Of a DNA stretch of 47,484 nt, positions 5,474 through 13,517 are shown in pieces. The position numbers and the translations under genes are program-made. This DNA comes from a virus. Where the stretch lies: positions 1 through 47,484 of the IMG/VR virus record IMGVR_UViG_3300033998_000398. One strand, 5' to 3'. The notes under the pieces were generated by a model, which worked only from the letters and a program-made list of their open reading frames with translations, made no database searches and had not been told where the DNA came from. Position 1 is the stretch's first letter; each line of letters opens with the position of its first letter.

Positions 5474-5641
5474 ATAATATAATGTGTGTGCAATTACATG
5501 TATATTGGGGTGGGTATGTGTTCGTATACATGTCCAATTATACGGGTCGGTACATAAAGAACCATTCCATGAAAAGAAACCTGAAAAGAAACCGTAAATA
5601 GTATTATACATTATAGTATACAGATTAATATCCAAATACAT
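5456..5641 (-). CDS. Possible 61-residue protein in an orphan transcription unit
   Basis: The ATG lies about 15 bp after the predicted start site of the promoter at 5673-5690, behind a weak AGGT; the stop falls in the loop of the terminator hairpin. The sequence is Tyr/Thr/His-rich with a duplicated FFSG/FFSW segment encoded by a 12-bp tandem repeat (TGAAAAGAAACC on the plus strand, 5570-5593). No family. The unit could instead make a ~230-nt non-coding RNA; I cannot decide. Confidence 0.3.
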   Translation of the reverse strand: MYLDINLYTIMYNTIYGFFSGFFSWNGSLCTDPYNWTCIRTHTHPNIHVIAHTLYYRDMYL

Positions 5642-5672
5642 TATACCTGATATGTATGTATACTCTAATGTA

Positions 5673-5690
5673 CTATATATACTTTACAGT
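5673..5690 (-). promoter_or_regulatory. Promoter of the orphan unit
   Basis: On the minus strand ACTGTAAAGTATATATAG matches the core of the early promoters (ACYGTAAA plus TATA) but lacks the GAACTTTTTC operator. It points away from the late operon towards the hairpin terminator at 5421-5473. Confidence 0.65.
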
Positions 5691-5928
5691 CAGGGTGCCA
5701 GTCAATGACCAAGAATGTTAACTAAGTCAGGGTGCAGCACCCTAAACCAACCCATAAAAAACTAAAAAAAAACAATAATGGAGTGGAGATTACCACCTGT
5801 TGGTAATATTATAAAGGCTTACTACCTTGCATGGGTTTGGTGTATGTTTTAGTGGTTTGTCCTGTGAATGCATCTTTTATTCTTATTTCATGGGTTTTTT
5901 TTCTGTACATGTTTCTTTTAGCCTCCTT
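5691..5928 (-). other. Non-coding end of the late operon with palindromes
   Basis: The stretch after the endolysin stop holds no credible gene. AGGGTGC-A-GCACCCT (5729-5743) is a perfect palindrome, and GTCAGGGTGC occurs twice (5689-5698, 5726-5735). ATTACCA/TGGTAAT (5789-5807) forms a 7-bp stem. A-runs at about 5756-5772 read as T-runs on the minus strand and are the probable terminator of the late operon. Confidence 0.5.
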
Positions 5929-6597
5929 TTACCATGGTTTGATTGTGTAGTATCCTATGTTTCTGCCGTGGGTTGCTGTGTCCATCATGTGGTAGTGGCA
6001 GGTGTAGATTCCTTTTGTTGGGTCGTATATGGTGTATTTGTCTCCTTTTATGGATTGGATTAGTGCATAATGTCCGTAGTTGTTTAGGAATCCGCTGCAG
6101 TGTGCGGCTTTTGTTTCATAGTGGGTTATGACTGCTTCGTAATTGTATAGTGCTTTCTGGACTGCTTCTTTGTTTCTGGGTATCCTGTTTATTGTTATTT
6201 TTAGTTTGTAGGCATTTTTCATCATTTTTTCTGGGCTTGTACCGTTTTTTGTTGTGCCTATTAGTTTGGCGATTTCTTTTTCTTCTGTGTATTTGAAGAA
6301 TTTGGTTAGTGCCATGCTTATGCTGGTTGGGCAACAGGTGTAGGGTGTTGTCTGGTATTTTAGGATGGTGGGTTCGTTTCTTTTCAGATTAACTGTGGCA
6401 TAATTTGGGTATCTGCCTTTATGATATCGGAAATTGTAGATTGTGTGGAATAGTCCTGAGTATTCCAGTGGTGTTAGTCTGATTTTGTTTTTTCCTCTGT
6501 TGATGTCTGCATAGTTGGGTAGTCTTTTGTTGGTTTTGATGAATTTGTGGATGTTTTCTTCTATTTTTTGGATTTCTTCTTTTGTGATTCGTATCAT
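5929..6597 (-). CDS. Endolysin: pseudomurein-binding-like region plus C39-like cysteine peptidase
   Basis: A 222-residue lysin. The N-terminal part (about 10-75) has two segments of the pseudomurein-binding repeat type, each with a Leu/Tyr-Pro-Asn-Tyr-Ala signature. The C-terminal part is a papain-like (C39-type) peptidase with Cys88/Cys89 in TPYTCCPTS, His176 in GHYALI and Asp192 in YDPTKG. It resembles PeiW/PeiP-type endoisopeptidases in domain layout and would cut peptide cross-links of host pseudomurein at lysis. A longer GTG-initiated frame starts inside the ribosome site AAAGGTGA, so I take ATG 6597. It is the last gene of the late operon. Confidence 0.85.
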   Translation of the reverse strand: MIRITKEEIQKIEENIHKFIKTNKRLPNYADINRGKNKIRLTPLEYSGLFHTIYNFRYHKGRYPNYATVNLKRNEPTILKYQTTPYTCCPTSISMALTKFFKYTEEKEIAKLIGTTKNGTSPEKMMKNAYKLKITINRIPRNKEAVQKALYNYEAVITHYETKAAHCSGFLNNYGHYALIQSIKGDKYTIYDPTKGIYTCHYHMMDTATHGRNIGYYTIKPW

Positions 6598-6633
6598 ATT
6601 TTTCACCTTTTAGATGTGTATGTGGTGAGTGTT

Positions 6634-6777
6634 TTAGGGTAGTTTTGTACCGTACCTGCGGTATATTTTGATTTTCTTGAGTGTATTTCGGTACTTTCTG
6701 GCATAGTATTTGTTTTCCTTTCTCATTGCGTCGTATTCTTTGAGTTCATCGTATAATGATTCAAGGTATGTGTCCAT
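6634..6777 (-). CDS. Small charged helical protein
   Basis: A 47-residue frame behind TTAGGAGTG, between the fibre and endolysin genes. It is very rich in Lys, Arg and Tyr with a regular helical pattern (YLESLYDEL, then a Lys/Arg-rich tail). No family recognised; position suggests a late-gene accessory. Confidence 0.55.
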   Translation of the reverse strand: MDTYLESLYDELKEYDAMRKENKYYARKYRNTLKKIKIYRRYGTKLP

Positions 6778-6837
6778 AGAGTATACACTCCTAAAAATTA
6801 ATGATAAAATAATAACAGGGTCTAAAAAAATGGATGG

Positions 6838-7434
6838 TTAGTAAGGACCGATGGCTAACCAATAATAGGACATTGTGACGGCGTCTGTCCTATAAGAATA
6901 AACTGTGACACTGGTAGTGCTGGTTCTGTATCCAGCAAATCCTTTAAGTATAGTGTAAGGTACACTGGTGTTAGGTATGGCAAAGAATACTGGTTTAGTA
7001 GCAAATGGTATAGGGAATGTTAAAGTTTTACTGGTAACAGCATTAGCCTTATGAGTTATATTATCAATCCCGTACTGTACCAGTATTTTGTTCCCATTAC
7101 TATCTTCAAATTTTAAGGTTCCTGTTTCATCTGATGTGCTGCAGGATATTAATTTCAATAGAATATTGCCATTTATTCCATCTACCATATCAGCGTCCAG
7201 ACCAGACCCTGAACCATCCACAGTTTTAACCTTTTCAAGGATATCGTTTGCTGTATAAGTGGATGAATCAAGTTTATTGTTTTGTAGATTAGTAACCTGT
7301 CCATTCAAGTTACTAATTTGTTCTTCAAGGTTACTTATTGAACCCTGCAATGAATTGATGCTACTGTTTAAATCATTAAGTAATTTATCAAGTGATTCGA
7401 TTTTGTTACTTAATGATATTATATCCTCTATCAT
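6838..7434 (-). CDS. Tail fibre / receptor-binding protein
   Basis: A 198-residue protein: an N-terminal coiled coil (about 1-55, heptads of Leu, Ile and Asn), then the phage-fibre motif LDADMVDG (about 79-86), then a beta-rich C-terminal domain with KPVFFAIPNTS and a closing YYWLAIG strand, as in H-type lectin-like fibre tips. This is the expected make-up of a trimeric fibre that touches the cell. A longer frame starts at 7494 but overlaps the upstream gene; the ATG at 7434 sits behind GAGGATTAA four bases after that gene's stop. Confidence 0.75.
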   Translation of the reverse strand: MIEDIISLSNKIESLDKLLNDLNSSINSLQGSISNLEEQISNLNGQVTNLQNNKLDSSTYTANDILEKVKTVDGSGSGLDADMVDGINGNILLKLISCSTSDETGTLKFEDSNGNKILVQYGIDNITHKANAVTSKTLTFPIPFATKPVFFAIPNTSVPYTILKGFAGYRTSTTSVTVYSYRTDAVTMSYYWLAIGPY

Positions 7435-7438
7435 GGTT

Positions 7439-9781
7439 TTAATCCTCAAACATGTTGATTGAAGTGTCAGGTACTGCTTCGACTGCTCCACCACTAAAGA
7501 TGGTTTTTCTTGGTTCTATCATTTTTCTGAATTTGCTGAATTTCATTTTAGCCTGTATTTCTGGACTCAGTTCATCTAAACCGATTTCCATTGTACCCAT
7601 TGGTCTTTTATCTGTGTCATAATTGTAGGTGATTGATTTTACTTGTGTTACATCATTCAGTATGTTGTTAAAAAAGTTGGTTGTGACAAAATCACCTATG
7701 TCTATTTCATGGAATCCGTCAAGGGTGATGGTGTAGGTGTATTTGAGGGTGGTTTTCTGGTCTTTGTCGGTTTTGGCTTTGTAAGTGGCATAATAGATTC
7801 CTGTTTCATCGTTGAGTACTTCTACATCTTCGTGTGACCCATATCGGAATGTGGTGGCTGGGTCTCTTATTGTTACATATTTGTTGGTTTTGTCTGTGTC
7901 TTTGTAGACTTTGGTGATGGTGTTTTTATGTTTCTGGACTGGTGGGTAACTTATGTTGTTTATGTTCCAGATGTTGCCGTCTTGTCCTTCATAGGCTTCA
8001 AAGATTCTGTTTGGGTCTGGTTTTATTATTTTTAGTTTGTCTTTGCTTCTTTCTTTGTTGTATTCTATTGTTATGTCTGTTTCCAATTTTTCGTTGATGT
8101 TGTTGAGTAGTTCTGAGATTTTTCTTCCGCTGCTTTGTAGTAGTTCTGGTTGTATGGGTTCTCCTTGTCTGAATCCTGTACTTTTTAGTAGCATTTTGTA
8201 ACTGCTTTTGTCTACTTTGGATGTGCTTTTAGGGTCGTATAGGTCGTTGTCGTTAGGTGCTATGTATTTGAGGGCTATTCTTCTTATGTAGAAATTGTTT
8301 CCTGTGCCGTGGAGTGTTGTTAGGATGTCAAGGAGGTTGATTTCTCCTGTTTTGATTGTATTGTTTTCCCAGACTGGTTTGATTTCTCCTATCATTGTGG
8401 AGGGTTGTGAGGCGGTGAATTTTATTGTCCGTGTTTGTCTGGTTCCTGTAGGTGTTAGGCTGTATTGTATTTCTATCCATGCCTGGAATGGTTTGCTTTT
8501 ATCGTATCCTACTCTTCCTGGGACTGTTTTGTAGACTCCTGTTCCTTTCCTGACTTTTCCTGTTTTGGTTAGTTTTTTGGGTATGTAGACTTTGGTGGGT
8601 TTGTCGCTGGCTTCGTTTCCCAGTCCGTATTCTATGAAGAATATGGGTTTGTCGTTTAGGAGGTATCCTTTTTTTTCTTCTGTTTTGTTCCAGGTGCTGT
8701 CCCATAGGATTGCATATTGTGTTGAGCCTTTTTTATGGGTGTTTCTTAGTGTTATGGTGTCTGTGTTGATTGTTTTTATGATGTTGGTGCAGGTTAGGCG
8801 TTTCCGGTCTGTTTTGTTTTTGTAGTTGATTCTGTACCATTTTTGGCTGGGTATTTGGTTTTTTATTTCTTGGATGTTGCTTTGTGTTATGGGTAGTTCT
8901 ATTGCTTCCAGGCAGTATTGTAGTGCGTCGTATAGTGTGGGTGCTTTGTATATTGGTGCGTTTTCGCTGGTTTCTCCTCCTATGCTGATTTCTTTTAGTA
9001 TGTGTTTGTTTTCTGCGTCTATTAGTCTTCCTGCTGCATTTATGGTTATGGTTAGTAGGTCTTCATCGGTTATTGCACTGCTTATGTATCCTCCAAAGAT
9101 TTGTTTTTGTTTGCCTGTTCTGGTTGTTACATAGAGGTTTATGGGGTCTCTGTATTCATAGATTAGTCCTGATGGGTTTCCTGGTTCTATGAATCCTCCT
9201 TCTTGGTATGGTTTGTGTTCGTGTTTTATTTTCATTTCAAGGGTGTCTGGTTGTCCGTTTAAGCCTTTGGTTACTTTTGCGTCAAGTATTGTAATTTGTC
9301 CATTGTTTTCTGTATCTCCTGTGGTTTCCCTGATTTTTTTCATGTATAGGGTTATGAATCCTGTTTTTCCTGTGATTGTTATTGTGTGTGTTCCTTTTGG
9401 GATTAGGTGTGTTCCAAGGTCTGTTTTTCTTATGAATGTGTCTTTGCTTTGTGTTTGTATGTTTTTTAGTGTGTTGTTGTTTATTTTGATGTTTAGTGTG
9501 TCTGGGTTTGTTTGTGTTTTGTGGTAGGCTTCGATTCTGTAGATTCCTGTTTCTTGTATGTTGTAGGTTGCTGTGATGGTGTATGTGTTGTTTGTGTTGT
9601 TGGGTGTCCAGATGGTGAATCCATCCTGTGTTATTGTTTTGGCATTGGATGTATTGCGGTATTCTGTCCCGTATTTGTAGTAGATGTGGTTAGGGTCGTA
9701 TGATTCTACATCCACTTTGATGAAATCTTTAATCCTATGTATTTTCTGTCCTGAATAGGGTCTTTTGATATAGTCCACCAT
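7439..9781 (-). CDS. Tail hub / tail-associated protein with carbohydrate-binding-like N-terminus
   Basis: A 780-residue tail protein. Residues about 55-150 form a beta-sandwich-like region (TGIYRIEAYHK) resembling carbohydrate-binding modules; about 165-290 fits phage tail hub (gp27/Gp37-like) architecture, with an ILDAKVTKGLNGQPDTLEM opening and an IFGGYISSA strand. The C-terminal half is beta-rich with repeated Thr/Lys strands. It lies between a large adhesin-like tail protein and the fibre, the usual place of the Dit/Tal hub. No catalytic motif seen. Ribosome site GGTGAAACACT before ATG. Confidence 0.7.
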   Translation of the reverse strand: MVDYIKRPYSGQKIHRIKDFIKVDVESYDPNHIYYKYGTEYRNTSNAKTITQDGFTIWTPNNTNNTYTITATYNIQETGIYRIEAYHKTQTNPDTLNIKINNNTLKNIQTQSKDTFIRKTDLGTHLIPKGTHTITITGKTGFITLYMKKIRETTGDTENNGQITILDAKVTKGLNGQPDTLEMKIKHEHKPYQEGGFIEPGNPSGLIYEYRDPINLYVTTRTGKQKQIFGGYISSAITDEDLLTITINAAGRLIDAENKHILKEISIGGETSENAPIYKAPTLYDALQYCLEAIELPITQSNIQEIKNQIPSQKWYRINYKNKTDRKRLTCTNIIKTINTDTITLRNTHKKGSTQYAILWDSTWNKTEEKKGYLLNDKPIFFIEYGLGNEASDKPTKVYIPKKLTKTGKVRKGTGVYKTVPGRVGYDKSKPFQAWIEIQYSLTPTGTRQTRTIKFTASQPSTMIGEIKPVWENNTIKTGEINLLDILTTLHGTGNNFYIRRIALKYIAPNDNDLYDPKSTSKVDKSSYKMLLKSTGFRQGEPIQPELLQSSGRKISELLNNINEKLETDITIEYNKERSKDKLKIIKPDPNRIFEAYEGQDGNIWNINNISYPPVQKHKNTITKVYKDTDKTNKYVTIRDPATTFRYGSHEDVEVLNDETGIYYATYKAKTDKDQKTTLKYTYTITLDGFHEIDIGDFVTTNFFNNILNDVTQVKSITYNYDTDKRPMGTMEIGLDELSPEIQAKMKFSKFRKMIEPRKTIFSGGAVEAVPDTSINMFED

Positions 9782-9808
9782 AGTGTTTCACCATAAAAAA
9801 ATTAAATT

Positions 9809-12800
9809 TTATAATCTGTGAATTTCCAGTTTCTGCTCATAATGGTTTAACCATTCAAATGCCTGGTTTTCTGGTGTATCCTGTGGTTGTCCCTGCATTG
9901 TCCTGTAAGGTATTAGTATGGTTTCATTGCTTTTGGGTATCCTGTCTGGGTAAATACTGGTGTAATCAGGTTTAATCACCTGTAAACCATAAGGTTCAAG
10001 GTTATTGTAGAGTTGTAGGTAAAATAAATTGTTGAATTGTAATTTAGTTAAGTTACTGGTGTTTTTAGTTACCAGTTCACCCTGACCATTATCATGTAAT
10101 ACTTTTTCAAATGGTTCATAGAACCGTAAATCCATATTAGGGTGTTTAATTGAAATGAATGGTTTACCTCTCCATAATGTGAATAGGGTTGTATTCACTT
10201 TTATTGTGGCTTTATCCTGTGTTATCTGGTCTATCTCCACATTTTCTATCATGTCGGGTGTTAATCTGCAGATTTCATACCAGTCCTGTGCATTGTTGAG
10301 GCTGGGGTCGTACCTGTAAATTTTAATATAATTGTATTGTTTGGAGATTTCCAGTTTCGTTAAGCCATTGGTTAGGCAGATGGGGTCTGATTTGTATCTG
10401 TTGGAGAGTAAGGATACACCATCATGGGTTGTTATGTTGACTCCGCCTTTGTAGAAATTATATGGTTCAGTATAGTATAGGTTGGGTGTTCCATCATCTT
10501 TATAATAGTAGATTAAACCGTCTTCAGCTTCTCTGGTGTACTGTATGACTTTGTTTTTCAGTGGGAATGGTGAAGCGATGATTTTATCGTATTTACCTTG
10601 TATTGTGTTGGTGTATTTGTGTTCTGTGACTTCAAAGGTATGGGTTGTTGTTAATGGTTGAGTATAACTGGTGTTTTCTATGTTTATTTCTATGTGGTAG
10701 TGTTTGTGTTCTGGTAGTGGTATGTGGTTTTGTGCTAATTCTATCCCTGAGACTCCTGTTTCCAGTATATTGACTGTATTATCCTGTATTTCTATCTGTG
10801 TGGTTGTATTGTAGGTGTTATTGTTTACTGGTAATGTGATAGTGTCTTCGAAGGTTTCTATGCAGTTATCTTCATCGTAACTGAGTATTGTCCCATAAAA
10901 GTTTGTTCCATCACTTTGTAGGATGTATTTGAGGTATGTGGTGTCTTCTTCATCTTTTATACTGATTGTCCTGGTGTGTTTATCTGGTGCGATAGTGTTA
11001 AAAGTGTAATTGTGTATTAGGGTGTATGGTGTGTCCAGTGCTGGTGTTGTTAGTTTAGCCTGTTTGATTGCTGGTAATTCTATTGTATTAGTGTCGGCTG
11101 TGTATGTTCCATTAGTATCTACTGTGAAGTAAGTGTGTATTTGGTCGCTGGTTCCTATTCTCTGAATTGGGTACACTGGTTTAATTGTATAATTATTTAC
11201 TTTGTTTAATAGGTTTATTTTGAGTTCTGGGTTCAGGTTGCGGGTTAAATAGTATAATTCTATATCACACAGGTATTTGTCTGGGTTTAAGTATTCGAAT
11301 GTGGCTTTATGGATTTCAGCATATCCTTTATGGTTTAATAGGTCTGTAGTGTTACTGTTTACTGTGGTGTTGATGGGTACTGGTTCATCAAGTTCGATTA
11401 GTCCTTGTAGGGTGATTGCGTCTTTTCTGGGTAGTACTATTGATAATGGTATTTCTTCATTGAAGTCTCCTTTTTTACCAACATTCACTTTATTCTTGTA
11501 TCCTTCTTTTAAAAGTGTGTTGGTGGTTGTGTTGGAGGCGTCGTTTAATCTGTGTCCCTGTTCAAGTTTTATGCAGCCGATATATCCTTTAATTATATCA
11601 TATTTTCCTTTAATTTTACTGAGGGTTTTACTGTACTGTCCTTTGGCGATAACTGTGGCGTTTGACCCTGTAACAATGTAATTGTATATACTTTCTGATT
11701 TGGTTTTGAATTTCTGTCCAAGTGCATATAATTGTCCGTCAAAGTATAAGGTGATTGTTTTGGTTTTGCTGACTATTAAATCGGAGTCTTCTGCAATGAA
11801 TGTTAGTTCTGTTCCTGAGGTTGGTGTGGTGGTTACTGTGGCGGTTAGAGTATAGTCTCCTGTACCTGCTGGTTTGAAGATTATTTGTCCTCCTACATCG
11901 GGTATGGTTTTAGTGGTGCTGTCTGTTATTCCTGTTGACCCTGTTATTTGTGTGGTATTAGTGAATGGGTGTTTTATGGTTACTATTCGGTTGTTGGTGT
12001 CGTATGCTGCACCGTTGATGTTTATTGTTAGTGTATAGGGTTGTCCGATGGGTGTTGTGTCGTTTCCTGTGAGGGTTATGTCGATGGTGGCTTCTGGGTT
12101 GATGATTTCTATTGTGTCGTTTATTGTAATGTTGAAGTTGTCTACACTGCAGTTGATTAATTTAGTTCCTACTGTGGTTGATTTAAGGGTTAGTGTGATG
12201 GTTGCTGTTCCGTTGCTTAGTGTTGCATTCCATTTCCCTGTACTGGTACTGTAGGTTCCGTTATTTGTAGTGTACCCTGTACATGTAACACCGTCTGGTA
12301 AGGATATTGTGACTGGTATAGCATATCCCTGATGGACATTGTTAGTGTTGGTTAAAGTTAATGTATAGGTGAATTCTTCATTTACTGGTGCTTGGGTTGG
12401 TTTTTGACTGGTTAATGAGTATGTAGGTGGTGTATAGTCTACCAGGACATACATGTAGTCCATTCTCATTATACCGGTATTATAATTGGTGTTTCTTCTG
12501 GGTGAGATGACTACTGTAGCATTACTGCTATTCACATATACTGGTTTGAGGTTTGGGTATTCTGTAGATGTGAATTCTACATAGTGCTGTGTCCTGGTTG
12601 TGGCTACTGTGGTGGAGTTGAGTTTACTTGAGGTGTTGTTGCCACCATTCATGTATTCCAGCCATACATAAGAGCCTGGAATAGAGGGTACACCTGTGGT
12701 TCCACCATTCGGATTAGTTATTACATCTTCCCAGTAAACCCTGATATAATTGATTTTACTGTTTAATGGGATATTGAAACCATAATTGTATCCTTTTACT

Positions 12801-12979
12801 TTTCCTGGTTTGCTGACTGTTCCTGAGACTGAGGCGATGGTGGATGTGTAGGCGTCTACATTATCGTTTGCTTTGATTTTATCTATAGCGTTCCATGTGG
12901 TTTCAGTATATGTACCGTACCGGTCGGTTTCTGACCTGTAATAAGTGGTTGTCTGTGGGTATTTGATTACCTGTGTCAC
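9809..12979 (-). CDS. Large tail protein with adhesin-like (DUF11-type) module
   Basis: A 1056-residue Asn/Thr-rich protein. After an N-terminal beta region (1-170) comes an Ig-like/DUF11-type stretch (about 185-410), with NEEFTYTLTLTNTN followed by similar strands. Such modules are typical of the adhesin-like surface proteins of Methanobrevibacter and relatives. The C-terminal half looks like a tail tip protein (YKSDPICLTNGLTKLEI and later). It sits behind the tape measure and before the hub, so it is a distal tail or adsorption protein. Start is GTG with GAGGTGTATTAA in front. Confidence 0.7.
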   Translation of the reverse strand: MTQVIKYPQTTTYYRSETDRYGTYTETTWNAIDKIKANDNVDAYTSTIASVSGTVSKPGKVKGYNYGFNIPLNSKINYIRVYWEDVITNPNGGTTGVPSIPGSYVWLEYMNGGNNTSSKLNSTTVATTRTQHYVEFTSTEYPNLKPVYVNSSNATVVISPRRNTNYNTGIMRMDYMYVLVDYTPPTYSLTSQKPTQAPVNEEFTYTLTLTNTNNVHQGYAIPVTISLPDGVTCTGYTTNNGTYSTSTGKWNATLSNGTATITLTLKSTTVGTKLINCSVDNFNITINDTIEIINPEATIDITLTGNDTTPIGQPYTLTININGAAYDTNNRIVTIKHPFTNTTQITGSTGITDSTTKTIPDVGGQIIFKPAGTGDYTLTATVTTTPTSGTELTFIAEDSDLIVSKTKTITLYFDGQLYALGQKFKTKSESIYNYIVTGSNATVIAKGQYSKTLSKIKGKYDIIKGYIGCIKLEQGHRLNDASNTTTNTLLKEGYKNKVNVGKKGDFNEEIPLSIVLPRKDAITLQGLIELDEPVPINTTVNSNTTDLLNHKGYAEIHKATFEYLNPDKYLCDIELYYLTRNLNPELKINLLNKVNNYTIKPVYPIQRIGTSDQIHTYFTVDTNGTYTADTNTIELPAIKQAKLTTPALDTPYTLIHNYTFNTIAPDKHTRTISIKDEEDTTYLKYILQSDGTNFYGTILSYDEDNCIETFEDTITLPVNNNTYNTTTQIEIQDNTVNILETGVSGIELAQNHIPLPEHKHYHIEINIENTSYTQPLTTTHTFEVTEHKYTNTIQGKYDKIIASPFPLKNKVIQYTREAEDGLIYYYKDDGTPNLYYTEPYNFYKGGVNITTHDGVSLLSNRYKSDPICLTNGLTKLEISKQYNYIKIYRYDPSLNNAQDWYEICRLTPDMIENVEIDQITQDKATIKVNTTLFTLWRGKPFISIKHPNMDLRFYEPFEKVLHDNGQGELVTKNTSNLTKLQFNNLFYLQLYNNLEPYGLQVIKPDYTSIYPDRIPKSNETILIPYRTMQGQPQDTPENQAFEWLNHYEQKLEIHRL

Positions 12980-13020
12980 TTAATACACCTCAAAATTAAA
13001 AGGATAGAGTTTTTTAGGGT

Positions 13021-13464
13021 TTATCCTGTGCATACGGTTTCCCCTATTTTCCATAGTGCACCGCTGAATACGATTGTCAGGTAATTGTTGACATTACTGA
13101 TGGGTGCTGATTCTATATCAGCACATAGAATGTCATCTGTAGTGTCATTTACTATGAGTATCCCTGCGATGGTGGGTATTGTCTGTGTGATGTTGACTGT
13201 GACGGATGAACCTGCGACACTAATCTGGTATCCATCCACTAATTCACTGACTTCAAGGGATACTGTGGGTGCTGTGTAATAGTCTGGATTCACCTGTTTG
13301 TTGGAAATTGTTGAGAATTTATCAAGGTTGTTTACTGATAAGCCTGTTACATCGCTGAGTAATTTAACTTTATAAGTGTTTCCGTTGATGTTATCTAAAT
13401 CAAAGACTTTACCAAGTTTTTTAATATTCTTTTTAGGTATTTTGAAGATTCTTTCATCTGTCAT
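13021..13464 (-). CDS. Putative tail structural protein
   Basis: A 147-residue protein with a basic N-terminus and a beta-rich body (alternating Val/Ile/Thr strands, two Cys near residues 114 and 145). No family recognised. It lies directly downstream of the tape measure, where small distal-tail proteins are encoded. ATG follows GAGGTGATTATAA. The heptamer array at 13494-13517 is 30 bp upstream of its start. Confidence 0.6.
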   Translation of the reverse strand: MTDERIFKIPKKNIKKLGKVFDLDNINGNTYKVKLLSDVTGLSVNNLDKFSTISNKQVNPDYYTAPTVSLEVSELVDGYQISVAGSSVTVNITQTIPTIAGILIVNDTTDDILCADIESAPISNVNNYLTIVFSGALWKIGETVCTG

Positions 13465-13493
13465 TTATAATCACCTCAAGTAAGAAAAGAATA

Positions 13494-13517
13494 AAGTTAT
13501 AAGTTATAAGTTATAAG
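13494..13517 (-). repeat. Heptamer array 1 (ATAACTT on minus strand)
   Basis: Three AAGTTAT units plus AAG, overlapping the tape-measure stop codon and 30 bp upstream of the next gene. Related arrays are at 23747, 26163 and 30062. On the minus strand it reads as repeated TATAAC, which could serve as staggered TATA boxes for a late promoter. Confidence 0.8.
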
